A stretch of 64,000 nucleotides of DNA from Nocardioides turkmenicus. GTDB taxonomy: Bacteria > Actinomycetota > Actinomycetes > Propionibacteriales > Nocardioidaceae. The stretch is taken from NCBI RefSeq assembly GCF_011045035.1, contig NZ_JAALAA010000001.1:62001-126000 (forward strand), written 5' to 3'. Under the pieces are notes generated by a model. It had not been told where the DNA came from. It saw only the letters and a list, made by a program, of their open reading frames with translations, and did not search any database. This document shows, piece by piece, positions 34,175-44,074 of the stretch. Both the position numbers and the translations under genes were made by a program. Position 1 is the first letter of the stretch. Each line of letters opens with the position of its first letter.

Positions 34175-37100
34175 TTACGAGATGACCTCCAGTGGAGGCA
34201 GCGAATCGACGATCTTCATCGTCTCGAGGCTGACGGTGACGACCCGCGCAAGCAGGTCGAGGATGTAGCGCGGATCCCCGACCTCGCGGGACCAGTCGTT
34301 GGGGTTGTTGACGATGCCGGAGGCCTTGTCGGTCTTGATCCAGTAACGATCGATGATCCACTCGATCGCCGACCGACTCCCGAGCATGTACCGATACGCC
34401 TCCTCCGGGACCCCCGACACCGTGATCCGGTCGTTGTACTCGATCGTCGACCGGTCCGCGACCAGCTTCCCGTCCATCCGCACCTTCGCGAAGACCATCT
34501 TCTTGTGCTTGACCGCGAAGAAGTCGTACGGATCGCCGACCGCCTCCACGTCGAGCCCTTCGAGCGGGTACGGCTCGACCGACTCATACCCCAGGTGCAG
34601 CTCGCTCAGCCTCCGGCCGGCCTCCGCGTAACCGGCGAAGTCTCGCACGAACGGGATCCGCGGCAGCATCTTCTTCAGATCCGCCGCGTACTTCTCGCGG
34701 TACTCCGGGCTGTGCAGCAGCCCGTAGACGTAGAAGAAGATGTCGTCCTTCGTGATCGTCTCGGAGGGGTATTTCGCCCGGAACCGTGTCAGCGCTTCGT
34801 CGGTGATGTTGTCGATCTTGCGGTACCCGTCGACCACCTCGCCATCGCCGCCGAGGTCGAGCATTCCTGAGTCGTCCACCTGCTCGAAGCGCCAGCGGGG
34901 AAAGTACTGGGCAGTGTCGAGCGTGTGCATGTCCGGCAACGTATCGACGGCAAGCGCGCAGAATTCATAGTGCGATGAAACGTCAGTCAGCACGATTCCC
35001 GTATTCGGAACCCCTGTGGATGGCAAGAACTCCGTCAGCGAGTACACCTGATCGTTGAACGATCGTTCGAAGTAGGCCCACTGAGCAAAGAACGGCCGGA
35101 ACGCTGCCCGTCGAAGGCCCGATTCGCGAAGGCGAATCGACCGTCCTCGGCGCACAGACTGCTTGAGGCTGCGACTCCACTTGATCGCGGATTCGTCGCT
35201 TGTGAGCCGGGCATCGGGCTCCGCCTTGATCCGGATCCGGTCTGCTTCGTAGGCGGCAAGCATTCGCTCGACGGTGCCGATCACGGCTGCGCGTGACGAC
35301 CCGTATGCCCACTGAGATCGCGCAGTGTTCAGTCCCTTCGAGTAGCGCTCGAAGACCGAGTCGGCACTCTTCGCGCCGATAGGGAGGTATTCGTCAAGGG
35401 AGCCGGACCGCTGGTTGAGCCAATCGCCGTGCTCATTCGGCGAGATGCGAGTGACGGATTCGAGCCCCGTGATCGTCCCGGCGGCCGCGACCTTTGCGAG
35501 CTTCTGTTCAGCCGTGAGGTAGTCGCCGATGTCGGTGTAATGAATCGCGGCGGCACCCGTTGCCGTTGGGTTCTTGACGAGCACAGTAATGGCGACTGTG
35601 GCTCGGCTGCCTCCACCGAAGACCTTGCCACCCTCCTTGCGTGACTGCTCGCCAGCGGTGCGCTGATTGCCGCGAAGGTTGTAGACGTAGATCGATGAGA
35701 ACTCGTCGGCAAGAGTCTTGCGCATGCCGTCGGCGGTATTGGAGTCGAGGAAGCCGCCGTTGGTGACGTACGCGATTACACCGCGATCCTGGATCCGCAG
35801 GGTCGCCCACTTGATCGCCCGGATGTAGGAGTCATACATCGCCTTGCGGGAGGTCGCCCTCGATCGAGCCACGTAGGTGCGCTCGATCTCGCCATCGAGC
35901 GCCGAGTACGCCTCGTTGGCGTTTTCGTCATTCGCCGAACCTTGCCCGACCGAGTACGGCGGGTTGCCGACGATGACGGTGATCGGGAGGCCCTTGACGC
36001 GCTGGAGGCGCTCGTTGTTCTCGGCGAAGATCTCGAAGTCCGGGGTGTCGTCGGGCTCCCAGGACTGGAAGGTGTCGCTCAGGACCAGGCCGAGGTACTC
36101 CTTGGTCTCGCCGGTGAGTTCCGCGTAGGTCGTCTCGATGTTGACCGTTGCGATGTAGTAGGCGAGCAGGAGGATCTCGGAGGCGTGCAGTTCGGTGGCA
36201 TACTTGCGGGCGAGGTCGTGGGGTTGGATCAGACCAGACTGGAGCAGGCGGACCATGAAGGTGCCGGTGCCGGTGAAGGGGTCGAGGATGTGGACGCCTT
36301 CGTCGGTGAGGCCCTGGCCGAACTCCTGACGGAGCACGTCGTCGGCCGAGCGGAGGATGAAGTCGACGATCTCGACCGGGGTGTAGACGATGCCGAGCTT
36401 GTCGACGGTCCGCTTGAACGCGGTGGCGAAGAACTTGTCGTAGAGCTCGATCAGGATCCGCTGCTTGCCCTCCGCGTTGTCTACGCCCGCGACGCGGCGG
36501 CGGACGGAGTCGTAAAAGGACTCCAGCGGGGCGTTCTCGGCGGCGAGGGGGTGCTCGTCTAGGCTGGCGAGCATGAGCTCCATGATCCGGGCGACCGGGT
36601 TGGTGTCCTTGAAGGAGTAGCCCTCGAAGAGCGCTTCGAAGATCGGCCGCGTGATCAGGTGCTGGGAGAGCATGTCGATCGCATCGGCGTCGGTGATCGA
36701 CTCGTTGAGCGAGCCACGTAGACCGGCGAGGAAGGCGTCGAACTCCTTGGCCTGGTTCGACTCCTTGTCCGCGAGCAGGCCCTTGATCCGGACGACGTGT
36801 TTCTGGGCGATTTCGGTGACGTCCTTGGCCCAAGTGTCCCAGTACTTCCGCTCGCCGACCTTCTGGACGATCCGGGCGTACATCGCGTCGCGGAAGCCCT
36901 CGAAGCCGAAGTCGAGGGCCATCTGCTCCGAGCCGGCGCCCTCCTTTCCTCGAAGACTTTCGGCATCCTGACCTGGGGTGACGTTGTCGATCACCATCCG
37001 GTCCGAGCGCTTCTTGTTCAACTCGATCTGGTTGATCATGGCGTGGAAGCGATCGTCGTGGGACCGCAGCGCCTGGAGCACTTGCCACACGACCTTGTAA

Positions 37101-38926
37101 CGCTCGTTGTCCTTCAGCGCCACCTCCGGAGTGACGCCGGAGGGGACCACGATCGGGAGCACGATGTAGCCGAGCTCCTTGCCCGGCGCCTTCCGCATCA
37201 CCCGCCCGACGGACTGGACCACGTCGACCTGGGAGCCGCGCGGGGTGAGGAAGAGAACGGCATCGAGGGCGGGGACATCGACGCCTTCGGAGAGGCACCG
37301 TGCGTTGGTCAGGATGCGGCAGGTGTCCTGCGGCGCTTCCTCCTTAAGCCACGTCAGGTGTCCGTTGCGCTCGTGGATACCCATGGTGCCGTCGACATGA
37401 CGCGCTTCGACCCGCAGCGCTCTCCTGTCTCCTGCCTCGTCCTGGAGCGCACGATCGACGAGGATCGGGAAGCTGTCCGCGGCGAGCTGCGAGGTCGTGA
37501 TGTCCTTCGCGAACGCGACCGCGGTCTTCATCGGCGTCAGATCCAAGTCGCCGGCCTCGTCCTGCCGGAAGTGCTTCGAGAGGCCGTTCCAGCAGCCGAT
37601 CAGCTTGGCCGCGTCGTCGAGCTTGATCTCCCCGGACTGGGCCATCGCCTGCTGGAAGTTCTCCGCGACGTACTGCTCATCAACGGCCAGCACCAGGACC
37701 TTGTAGTCGGTGAGCAGATCGGCCTCGACCGCATCACCGAAGCCCAGACGGTGCAGTTCGGGGCCGAAGAGGGTCTCGTCGTTCATATCGGCGAGGATCG
37801 CCTCGGACTCCTTGGCCTTGCGGCGTACGTCCTCCCCGAACACCCGCGGCGTGGCGGTCATGTAGAGACGCTTCCTGGCCGCGATCGCCTGGTTGTCGTG
37901 GATCTTGACGAACGCCGAGTCATCGCCACCGGCGAGGGTCACCCCGGTCGTGCGGTGAGCCTCGTCGCAGATGACCAGATCGAAATCCCCCAGCCCCTTC
38001 CTCTGCGCCTCGGCGATCACATCGATCGACTGGTAGGTCGAGAAGACGACCGTCATCCGCTCCTTCGCGTGCCTACCGACATTGAGCCGAGCGGTCAGAG
38101 TATCGGCGTCGGTCGTGGCGGGCTCGGTTAGGTCGATCGTCGACATGTCCACGTCGTCTCCGCTGGTCTTGCGGCCGACACGTACGTCGGAACACACCGC
38201 CAACGGACGGATCTCGACCTCAGCGTTGGCCATCCACTCACGCAGAGTCTGGGAGAGCAGTTGGATGCTGGGGACGAGGAAGAGAACGGACCGGCCGACA
38301 CCGGCCAGATGCTCGGCGATCTTCAGGCTGGTGAACGTCTTGCCCGTTCCGCAGGCCATGACGAGCTTGCCGCGATCGTGGGTCTGCAGGCCCTTGAAGA
38401 CATCTTCCAGAGCGCGCTCCTGGTGCGGCCGTAGCATCTTCTTGCCCGTGGGTACGACGATCTCAGGCGTCTCCCAGCGAAATTGATCCCAGTCGATCGC
38501 AGCATCGTCGAGGTAGGCGATGTCCACGCGCTGAACCACTCCCTGCACCTCGGCTTCGACGTTGTGCGACCACCCAGCCGCCGTATCGAAGACGTAGCGC
38601 TGCGAGAACCCGAAGTCAGGCCGCATCGAAGCAGCGAGGAACGAGTCGATGTCGCTCTTGGCGACCTTCTTCCCAGCTTCGTAGAACTTGCATTGGATCG
38701 CCGAGAAACCCTCGAGGTCCCTGTTCTTCGCGACCAGGTCGACGCCGATGTCCGAGACCCCATGGCGTCCCGGCCACTCCGGCCACAGCCACACGTCAGA
38801 GAACCGAGCAGCCCACTCCGGATCCGTCTTCAGGTACGCCTTGATCAGCCGCTCGAACTTGTCACCCTTGTCGCGCTCATCCAGCGCTGTCGCGCGCAGT
38901 TCTCCGAGCACCTCGTGAATCGTCAC
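34175..38926 (-). CDS. Type ISP (single-polypeptide) restriction-modification enzyme
   Basis: A 1583-residue enzyme combining nuclease, translocase, methyltransferase and target recognition. In order: an Mrr-like PD-(D/E)XK nuclease (~50-90: [20 protein letters not shown]), a superfamily 2 helicase (~180-650: Walker A ACGTGKT, DEAH box [10 protein letters not shown], motif [13 protein letters not shown], motif [14 protein letters not shown]), a coupler, an N6-adenine methyltransferase (~830-1150: motif [16 protein letters not shown], motif [12 protein letters not shown]), and a C-terminal recognition domain. This is the order of LlaGI/LlaBIII-type systems. GTG 38926 ([19 protein letters not shown]) matches the family start; longer starts lie upstream. 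The 5' end overlaps murF by 50 nt. Less GC-rich than its neighbours by eye; likely acquired. Confidence 0.95.
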   Translation of the reverse strand: MTIHEVLGELRATALDERDKGDKFERLIKAYLKTDPEWAARFSDVWLWPEWPGRHGVSDIGVDLVAKNRDLEGFSAIQCKFYEAGKKVAKSDIDSFLAASMRPDFGFSQRYVFDTAAGWSHNVEAEVQGVVQRVDIAYLDDAAIDWDQFRWETPEIVVPTGKKMLRPHQERALEDVFKGLQTHDRGKLVMACGTGKTFTSLKIAEHLAGVGRSVLFLVPSIQLLSQTLREWMANAEVEIRPLAVCSDVRVGRKTSGDDVDMSTIDLTEPATTDADTLTARLNVGRHAKERMTVVFSTYQSIDVIAEAQRKGLGDFDLVICDEAHRTTGVTLAGGDDSAFVKIHDNQAIAARKRLYMTATPRVFGEDVRRKAKESEAILADMNDETLFGPELHRLGFGDAVEADLLTDYKVLVLAVDEQYVAENFQQAMAQSGEIKLDDAAKLIGCWNGLSKHFRQDEAGDLDLTPMKTAVAFAKDITTSQLAADSFPILVDRALQDEAGDRRALRVEARHVDGTMGIHERNGHLTWLKEEAPQDTCRILTNARCLSEGVDVPALDAVLFLTPRGSQVDVVQSVGRVMRKAPGKELGYIVLPIVVPSGVTPEVALKDNERYKVVWQVLQALRSHDDRFHAMINQIELNKKRSDRMVIDNVTPGQDAESLRGKEGAGSEQMALDFGFEGFRDAMYARIVQKVGERKYWDTWAKDVTEIAQKHVVRIKGLLADKESNQAKEFDAFLAGLRGSLNESITDADAIDMLSQHLITRPIFEALFEGYSFKDTNPVARIMELMLASLDEHPLAAENAPLESFYDSVRRRVAGVDNAEGKQRILIELYDKFFATAFKRTVDKLGIVYTPVEIVDFILRSADDVLRQEFGQGLTDEGVHILDPFTGTGTFMVRLLQSGLIQPHDLARKYATELHASEILLLAYYIATVNIETTYAELTGETKEYLGLVLSDTFQSWEPDDTPDFEIFAENNERLQRVKGLPITVIVGNPPYSVGQGSANDENANEAYSALDGEIERTYVARSRATSRKAMYDSYIRAIKWATLRIQDRGVIAYVTNGGFLDSNTADGMRKTLADEFSSIYVYNLRGNQRTAGEQSRKEGGKVFGGGSRATVAITVLVKNPTATGAAAIHYTDIGDYLTAEQKLAKVAAAGTITGLESVTRISPNEHGDWLNQRSGSLDEYLPIGAKSADSVFERYSKGLNTARSQWAYGSSRAAVIGTVERMLAAYEADRIRIKAEPDARLTSDESAIKWSRSLKQSVRRGRSIRLRESGLRRAAFRPFFAQWAYFERSFNDQVYSLTEFLPSTGVPNTGIVLTDVSSHYEFCALAVDTLPDMHTLDTAQYFPRWRFEQVDDSGMLDLGGDGEVVDGYRKIDNITDEALTRFRAKYPSETITKDDIFFYVYGLLHSPEYREKYAADLKKMLPRIPFVRDFAGYAEAGRRLSELHLGYESVEPYPLEGLDVEAVGDPYDFFAVKHKKMVFAKVRMDGKLVADRSTIEYNDRITVSGVPEEAYRYMLGSRSAIEWIIDRYWIKTDKASGIVNNPNDWSREVGDPRYILDLLARVVTVSLETMKIVDSLPPLEVIS

Positions 38927-40385
38927 CGACACGCGGGCAATGATCTGGACGATCACGCTCCGCACTGTGCAGAGTCTGGGCCGACTGCCAACAATCGGGG
39001 ATTTCAGTTGAAAGCGCTGCAGAATCCAGCGAAGTGGTCAGTGCTGCGGCGACCTGGTCGAGGCGGGCTCCGCGTGAGGCCTTGACGAGCACGACGTCAC
39101 CGGGAGCGAGGTGGCTGCCGAGCCACTCGATCGCGGCGGCGTTGTCGGGTAGGGCGAGTGCCTTGCCACCGGCTCGGTCCGCGCCGTCCGCGATGACGGC
39201 GGCGGCTTCGCCGACGGTGATGACGAGGTCGGCGCGGGTGGCAGCGTACGTCCCGATCTCGCGGTGGGCGTCGCGGCTCTCCTCACCGAGCTCGAGCATC
39301 TCGCCGAGGACCGCGATGCGGCGCTTGGCGTCGATCGAGGTGAGCGCATCCAGGCCGGCGCGGGTGGACTCGGGGTTGGCGTTGTAGGAGTCGTCGAGGA
39401 GGGTCGCGCCGCCGGACAGAGCGCGCAGCTCCATCCGCCACTTCGAGATCGAGGCGGTGTTCAGCGCGGTCGCGGCCTGGTCGAGCGGGACGCCGGCGGC
39501 CAGCCCGGCCGCGGCCGCCGCGGCGGCGTTGAGCATCCAGTGGGCGCCGACGAACGGGAGTCTGACCACGGTGGTCTCGCCCTGATGCCCGAGCGTGAAG
39601 GTGGGCCGGCCGAGCCGGTCGAGCGAGAGGTCGCGTACGCGGACCCCGGCCCGCTCGCCGGCGCCGAAGGCCAGCACCGGACCGTCGCTGAGGTCGCCCA
39701 TCGCGAGCACCCGCGGGTCGTCGGCGTGGAGAATGGCCGTGCCGCCCTCTGCCATCCCCTGCACCAGCTCGCTCTTGGCCACGGCGATCGCCTCGCGCGA
39801 TCCGAACTCGCCGAGGTGGGCTCGGCCGACGTTGGTGACCACGGCGATGTCGGGAGCGACCAGTCCGGTCAGCTCGGCGATGTCGCCGATGTGGCGGGCA
39901 CCCATCTCCAGGACGAGGAACCTCGTGGTCGCGTCGGCACGCAGCATGGTGAGCGGTACGCCGAGCTCGTTGTTGAACGAGCCGGAGGTTGCGACGGTCG
40001 GTGCCGCGGTCGAGAGCACCGCCTCGATCATGTCCTTGGTGCTGGTCTTGCCCTGGGAGCCGGTGACGGCGACCACCGTCAGCTCGTCACGCAGCAGCGC
40101 GACCACATGAGCGGCCAGACGCTGCAGCGCGGCCCGGGCGTCGTCGACGACGACGGTCGGCAGTGCCGTCGGGCGCGAGCCGAGCGCAGCGACCGCGCCG
40201 GCCTCAGCGGCCTGTGGTGCGTACTCGTGGCCGTCGGTGTGCTCGCCCGCGAAGGCGACGAAGAGGCCGCCCGGGTCGGCTTCGCGGCCATCGATCACGG
40301 CGGGCGCGCTGACCGTCACGGAGCCGTCACCGACGACCTTTCCGCCGACCAACGAGGCTATTTCGTCCAGGCTGAGGGGAATCAT
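38877..40385 (-). CDS. murF: UDP-N-acetylmuramoyl-tripeptide--D-alanyl-D-alanine ligase (MurF), with chimeric C-terminus
   Basis: Adds the terminal dipeptide, or here probably D-Ala-D-Lac, to UDP-MurNAc-tripeptide. The 502 residues show the Mur ligase ATP loop [13 protein letters not shown], the central-domain segment [20 protein letters not shown] and the C-terminal [20 protein letters not shown]. The conserved fold ends near [16 protein letters not shown] (about residue 450); the last ~50 residues (from [20 protein letters not shown]) are low-complexity reading into the restriction gene, so the native 3' end appears lost to the insertion. It is divergent from vanH and has its own inverted copy of the VanR-box element. 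Glycopeptide producers are known to carry an extra murF near vanHAX; whether this is the sole copy cannot be seen. Confidence 0.9.
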   Translation of the reverse strand: MIPLSLDEIASLVGGKVVGDGSVTVSAPAVIDGREADPGGLFVAFAGEHTDGHEYAPQAAEAGAVAALGSRPTALPTVVVDDARAALQRLAAHVVALLRDELTVVAVTGSQGKTSTKDMIEAVLSTAAPTVATSGSFNNELGVPLTMLRADATTRFLVLEMGARHIGDIAELTGLVAPDIAVVTNVGRAHLGEFGSREAIAVAKSELVQGMAEGGTAILHADDPRVLAMGDLSDGPVLAFGAGERAGVRVRDLSLDRLGRPTFTLGHQGETTVVRLPFVGAHWMLNAAAAAAAGLAAGVPLDQAATALNTASISKWRMELRALSGGATLLDDSYNANPESTRAGLDALTSIDAKRRIAVLGEMLELGEESRDAHREIGTYAATRADLVITVGEAAAVIADGADRAGGKALALPDNAAAIEWLGSHLAPGDVVLVKASRGARLDQVAAALTTSLDSAALSTEIPDCWQSAQTLHSAERDRPDHCPRVGDDSRGARRTARDSAG

Positions 40386-40418
40386 CCCCTCAGTTTTCGA
40401 AATCGCGTGTTGCCACTG

Positions 40419-40479
40419 CGTATCCGCTAATCGATATGCGGACGATAACTTATCGTCGGCATATCGGAAATTGCATACG
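40419..40479. promoter_or_regulatory. Double VanR box: divergent operators/promoters of murF and vanH
   Basis: Two copies of TATCG-N6-TATCG-N8-ATACG in opposite directions: forward at 40451-40479 toward vanH, reverse at 40447-40419 toward murF. Together they make a near-perfect palindrome, 40432-40448 against 40450-40466, with one mismatch. The third copy faces vanK at 29685-29713. Confidence 0.8.
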
Positions 40480-40513
40480 GGGCCGCAACTGCTCCTGCGG
40501 TTTGCTGGCCGGG

Positions 40514-41539
40514 ATGATCTACCACGAGCCGTCCCTGACCGCGCCTACCGACCCGGCGACGCACACCGTGACCTCTCCGACCACCGGGATCACGGTCTAC
40601 GGCTGCGCCCCTGATGAGAAGCGCATTTTCGACTCTCTGGCGCCTGCCCACGGGGTCTCGCTGACCATGACGATCGAGCCCGTCACCGAGGACAACGCGG
40701 GTCTCGCCCGCGGGAACCGATGCATCAGCGTCAGCCACAAGACGCCGATATCAAACGCGACTCTCCTCGCGCTCCACAAGGTCGGGATCCGATATATCTC
40801 GACGCGGAGCATCGGTTTCAACCACATCGATGTCGATTTCGCGGCGAGCATCGGGATAACGGTCGGAAACGTCTCCTATTCAGCCGATTCGGTCGCCGAC
40901 TACACGTTGATGCTGATGCTCATGGCGGTGCGCCAGGCGAAGGCGACGATCCGGCGCACGGACGCCCACGACTACCGGCCGGGAGCCACCCGGGGCCGGG
41001 AGCTGCGCGACCTCACCGTCGGCGTGGTCGGGACCGGGCGGATCGGCGCGGCGGTCATCGACCGGCTGCGGGGCTTCGGGTGCGACGTACTCGCCCACGA
41101 CGTCCGGCCCCGGCCCGCAGCGGACGGCGTCGAGCACGTCACCCTCGACACCTTGGTCGAGCGCAGCGACATCGTGACCCTCCACGCGCCGCTCACCGGG
41201 GAGTCGCACCATCTGCTCGACCGGCGCCGCATCGGCCGGATGCGGCCCGGCGCGTACGTCGTCAACACCGGCCGCGGCGCGCTCATCGAGACCCCGGCAC
41301 TCGTCGAAGCCCTCGAGGACGAGCGGCTGAGTGGCGCTGCGCTGGACGTCATCGAGGGCGAGGAGGGCATCTTCTACGCCGACCTCCGGGGCCGTGAGGT
41401 CCCGAACGGCTGGCTGGCACGGCTCCAGGAGATGCCGAACGTGCTGGTCAGCCCCCATATCGCCTATTTCACCGACCATGCCCTGATGGACACGGTCGAG
41501 AACTCCATCGTGAACTGTCGTGAATTCGAAAGCAGGTAG
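40514..41539 (+). CDS. vanH: D-lactate dehydrogenase VanH
   Basis: Reduces pyruvate to D-lactate for D-Ala-D-Lac synthesis. The 341-residue protein has the D-2-hydroxyacid dehydrogenase plan: [20 protein letters not shown] and [20 protein letters not shown], the Rossmann motif [17 protein letters not shown], catalytic Arg in [13 protein letters not shown] region neighbours, Glu in [10 protein letters not shown] and His in [22 protein letters not shown] is the VanH/LdhA pattern. GCCGGG lies just before ATG 40514. Followed 4 nt later by the ligase gene; start of vanHAX. A VanR-box element is 35 nt upstream. Confidence 0.95.
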   Translation: MIYHEPSLTAPTDPATHTVTSPTTGITVYGCAPDEKRIFDSLAPAHGVSLTMTIEPVTEDNAGLARGNRCISVSHKTPISNATLLALHKVGIRYISTRSIGFNHIDVDFAASIGITVGNVSYSADSVADYTLMLMLMAVRQAKATIRRTDAHDYRPGATRGRELRDLTVGVVGTGRIGAAVIDRLRGFGCDVLAHDVRPRPAADGVEHVTLDTLVERSDIVTLHAPLTGESHHLLDRRRIGRMRPGAYVVNTGRGALIETPALVEALEDERLSGAALDVIEGEEGIFYADLRGREVPNGWLARLQEMPNVLVSPHIAYFTDHALMDTVENSIVNCREFESR

Positions 41540-41543
41540 CAGC

Positions 41544-42596
41544 ATGTCCAAGCTCAAGGTCGGCATCATCTTCGGTGGCGTCTTCGAGGAGCACCCCGTC
41601 TCGGTGAAGTCAGCACAGGAGGTCGCCAAGCACCTCGATGCCGACAGGTACGAGACCTACTGGATCGGCATCACCAAGAGCGGCGACTGGCGGCTGTGCG
41701 ACGGTCCGGCGGCGAGCTGGGAGGACGGCGCGCACCGCCCGGTCGTGCTCTCCCCCGACCGCAGCGTTCACGGGCTGCTCGTCCTGGCGGACGGACACTA
41801 CGAGACGATCCGGCTCGACGTCGTGCTCCCGGTCCTGCACGGCAAGCTCGGCGAGGACGGCGCGACCCAGGGCCTCCTCGAGCTCTCCGGGATCCCGTAC
41901 GTCGGCTGCGACGTGCAGAGCTCGGCGCTGTGCATGGACAAGTCGCTGGCCTACACGGTCGTCGCCGATGCGGGTATCCGGACCCCGACGTTCTGGACGC
42001 TGTTCCCCGGCGACACTGTGCAGACTGTTGGCGACCCCGGCGTACTCCCCTACCCGGTCTTCGTGAAGCCGGCCCGATCCGGGTCGTCGTTCGGGGTCAG
42101 CAAGGTGACCTCGGCCGCGGAGCTGGACGAGGCGGTGGCGACCGCGCGGCAGTACGACGACAAGGTGCTCATCGAGGAGGGCGTCGTGGCCGAGGAGATC
42201 GGCTGCGCGATCCTCGGCAACGGTTCCGACCTGATCACCGGCGAGGTCGACCACGTCGCGCTCTCGCACGGCTTCTTCAAGATCCACCAGGAGGACGCCC
42301 CCGAGACCGGCTCGGAGAACGCGACCTTCATCGTGCCGGCCGACATCCCGGCCGAGGCGCGGGAGCTGGTCAAGGCCGAGGCGCAGCGGGTCTACCGCGC
42401 ACTGGGCTGCCGCGGCCTGGCGCGGGTCGACATGTTCCTGAAGGCCGACGGCACCGTCGTGCTCAACGAGGTCAACACGCTGCCCGGGCTGACCTCCTAC
42501 AGCCGCTACCCGCGGATGATGGCGGCCGCGGGGATCTCGATGACCGAGTTCCTCGACCGTGCCGTCGCCCTTGCACTGGAGGAGACGGCGCGATGA
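41544..42596 (+). CDS. vanA: D-alanine--D-lactate ligase (VanA/VanB type)
   Basis: Joins D-Ala to D-lactate so that peptidoglycan precursors no longer bind vancomycin. The 350-residue ATP-grasp enzyme carries PVLHGKLGEDGATQGLLELS, FVKPARSGSSFGVSKV, and an omega loop GFFKIHQEDAPETGSENA whose His248 corresponds to the VanA loop His that favours D-lactate over D-Ala at neutral pH. The end LNEVNTLPGLTSYSRYPRMM is nearly that of VanA. ATG 41544; the stop overlaps the vanX start by 4 nt (ATGA). Called vanA in the generic sense of a Lac-specific ligase; it is chromosomal actinobacterial, not the enterococcal transposon gene. Confidence 0.95.
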   Translation: MSKLKVGIIFGGVFEEHPVSVKSAQEVAKHLDADRYETYWIGITKSGDWRLCDGPAASWEDGAHRPVVLSPDRSVHGLLVLADGHYETIRLDVVLPVLHGKLGEDGATQGLLELSGIPYVGCDVQSSALCMDKSLAYTVVADAGIRTPTFWTLFPGDTVQTVGDPGVLPYPVFVKPARSGSSFGVSKVTSAAELDEAVATARQYDDKVLIEEGVVAEEIGCAILGNGSDLITGEVDHVALSHGFFKIHQEDAPETGSENATFIVPADIPAEARELVKAEAQRVYRALGCRGLARVDMFLKADGTVVLNEVNTLPGLTSYSRYPRMMAAAGISMTEFLDRAVALALEETAR

Positions 42597-43210
42597 GGGA
42601 AGGCTTCGTCTTCGTCGACGAGCTGGTGCCGGGCATCCGCTGGGACAGCAAGTACGCCACCTGGGACAACTTCACCGGCAAGCCGGTCGACGGCTACCTG
42701 GTGAACCGGATCGTCGGCACCCGCGAGCTGTGCGCCGCGCTCGCCCAGGCGCGGGACAAGGCCGCCGCACTCGGCTTCGGGATCCTGCTGTGGGACGGCT
42801 ACCGCCCCCAGCGCGCGGTCGACGCGTTCCTGCGCTGGGCGGAGGAGCCGCTCGACGCGCAGGACGAGGAGCGCAAGCGCATCCACTACCCGGCGATCAC
42901 CCGTCAGGAGATGTTCGAGAAGGGGTACGTCGCCACCCGGTCCGGCCACAGCCGCGGCAGCACCGTCGACCTGACCCTGTTCTCCCTGGCCACGCGTGCG
43001 CTGCTGGACATGGGCGGTGGCCACGACCTGATGGACGAGGTCTCCCACCACAGCGCCGCCGGCGTCTCGGAGGCTGCGGCCCGCAACCGGGCCCACCTGT
43101 GCTCGGTGATGGAGTCGTGCGGGTTCAGCCGCTACGACAACGAGTGGTGGCACTACTCGCTGGTCGAGGAGCCCTACCCGGACACCTACTTCGACTTTCC
43201 GGTCGGATAG
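42593..43210 (+). CDS. vanX: D-Ala-D-Ala dipeptidase VanX
   Basis: A zinc peptidase that removes D-Ala-D-Ala so that only D-Ala-D-Lac is used by MurF. The 205-residue protein carries the ligands His119 and Asp126 in SGHSRGSTVDLTL and His187 with catalytic Glu184 in NEWWHYSL, in the expected spacing. LLWDGYRPQRAVDAFLRWAE contains the conserved Arg that helps polarise the substrate. No signal peptide, so cytoplasmic as in VanX. The start overlaps the ligase stop by 4 nt. It ends the vanHAX operon, 8 nt from the convergent CHAD gene. Confidence 0.96.
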   Translation: MREGFVFVDELVPGIRWDSKYATWDNFTGKPVDGYLVNRIVGTRELCAALAQARDKAAALGFGILLWDGYRPQRAVDAFLRWAEEPLDAQDEERKRIHYPAITRQEMFEKGYVATRSGHSRGSTVDLTLFSLATRALLDMGGGHDLMDEVSHHSAAGVSEAAARNRAHLCSVMESCGFSRYDNEWWHYSLVEEPYPDTYFDFPVG

Positions 43211-43218
43211 GCCGTCGG

Positions 43219-44064
43219 CTAACCCAGCCAGCCGTGGACCTTCGAGCGGTTCGCCTTCTTCCAGACGGGGGCGAACCGCTCTTCGGCGTCGATGGCAGCT
43301 GCCTCTTCGGCCGCGAGGAAGTCGAGGAGGACGTCGTCGGGGGCCGGGATCTCCACGATCGCCCGGATCATGACCACCGAGTCGTTGAGATCGCCGAGGG
43401 CCGACTGAACCGACTTGGTGGCGTCGGCGAGGCGCTCGGCGTCCTTGCCGAAGACCTCGCGCAGCGACTCGGCGGCATAGCGGGTGCGCTTGGCCTTCTT
43501 GCGCGCCTCGTGGAGCTGCCGGCGCCGCTCCGCAGGACTTTCGGCGCGCTCGGCGGCCTCGACCGCGGCCGCCAGACGTCGCCAGCTCTTGCGGACCCGC
43601 TTGCGTAGCGCCTTCTTGCCCGGCGCACCGTCTGCCCAGGGAAGACCGTCGCTGGCGGCGAGGCCTGCGACCAGTGCGCGGTAGCGCTCGCCGTCCAGCT
43701 CCGGCAGCAGCCGGGCGCGCCCCGTGGCCTGACGCTCGGCGAGCGAGGCCCGGAGCGCGTCGACACCCGACGGTCCCGGACCGTGCTCGGCAGCCCAGCG
43801 GCGCAGTCGTTTGCGGAGCACCTCGGCGTCGCGTACGTCTCCGAGGAGGTCGGCCAGCCACTTCAGCTCGTCGCGGAGCGGCTCGGCGCGGTCGGTGTCG
43901 AGCAGAGGACGATAGGTCGCCAGGGCGCTGCGCATGCGGCGTACGGTCACGCGCATCTGGTGGACCGAGTCCTCCTCATCACGCAGCACGAGCCGGCCCC
44001 AGCGGTGGAGCGCGGCCACCTGCTCGCGCCACCACTCGCCGACCGGCTCGTGCGGATGAGTCAT
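43219..44064 (-). CDS. CHAD-domain protein
   Basis: A 281-residue helical protein with conserved histidines: VHQMRVTVRRMRSALATYRP near the start and LHEARKKAKRTRYAAESLRE in the second half, the two His-Arg/Lys clusters of the CHAD (conserved histidine alpha-helical) family. CHAD proteins bind polyphosphate and often sit next to CYTH domains; none is fused here. ATG 44064 (MTHPHEPVGEWWREQV) is chosen over an upstream in-frame ATG. Ten nt separate it from the upstream membrane-protein gene, so they may be co-transcribed. Confidence 0.9.
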   Translation of the reverse strand: MTHPHEPVGEWWREQVAALHRWGRLVLRDEEDSVHQMRVTVRRMRSALATYRPLLDTDRAEPLRDELKWLADLLGDVRDAEVLRKRLRRWAAEHGPGPSGVDALRASLAERQATGRARLLPELDGERYRALVAGLAASDGLPWADGAPGKKALRKRVRKSWRRLAAAVEAAERAESPAERRRQLHEARKKAKRTRYAAESLREVFGKDAERLADATKSVQSALGDLNDSVVMIRAIVEIPAPDDVLLDFLAAEEAAAIDAEERFAPVWKKANRSKVHGWLG

Positions 44065-44074
44065 CCCTCTATTT

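Noticed and set aside
34044..34268. 74-residue plus-strand open frame at the edge of the insert
   Set aside because: No ribosome-binding site, overlaps the restriction gene end, and has no family resemblance.
35928..38131. Long open frames in other frames across the restriction enzyme
   Set aside because: Arg/Pro-rich shadow translations with no domain; the 1583-residue frame explains every motif.
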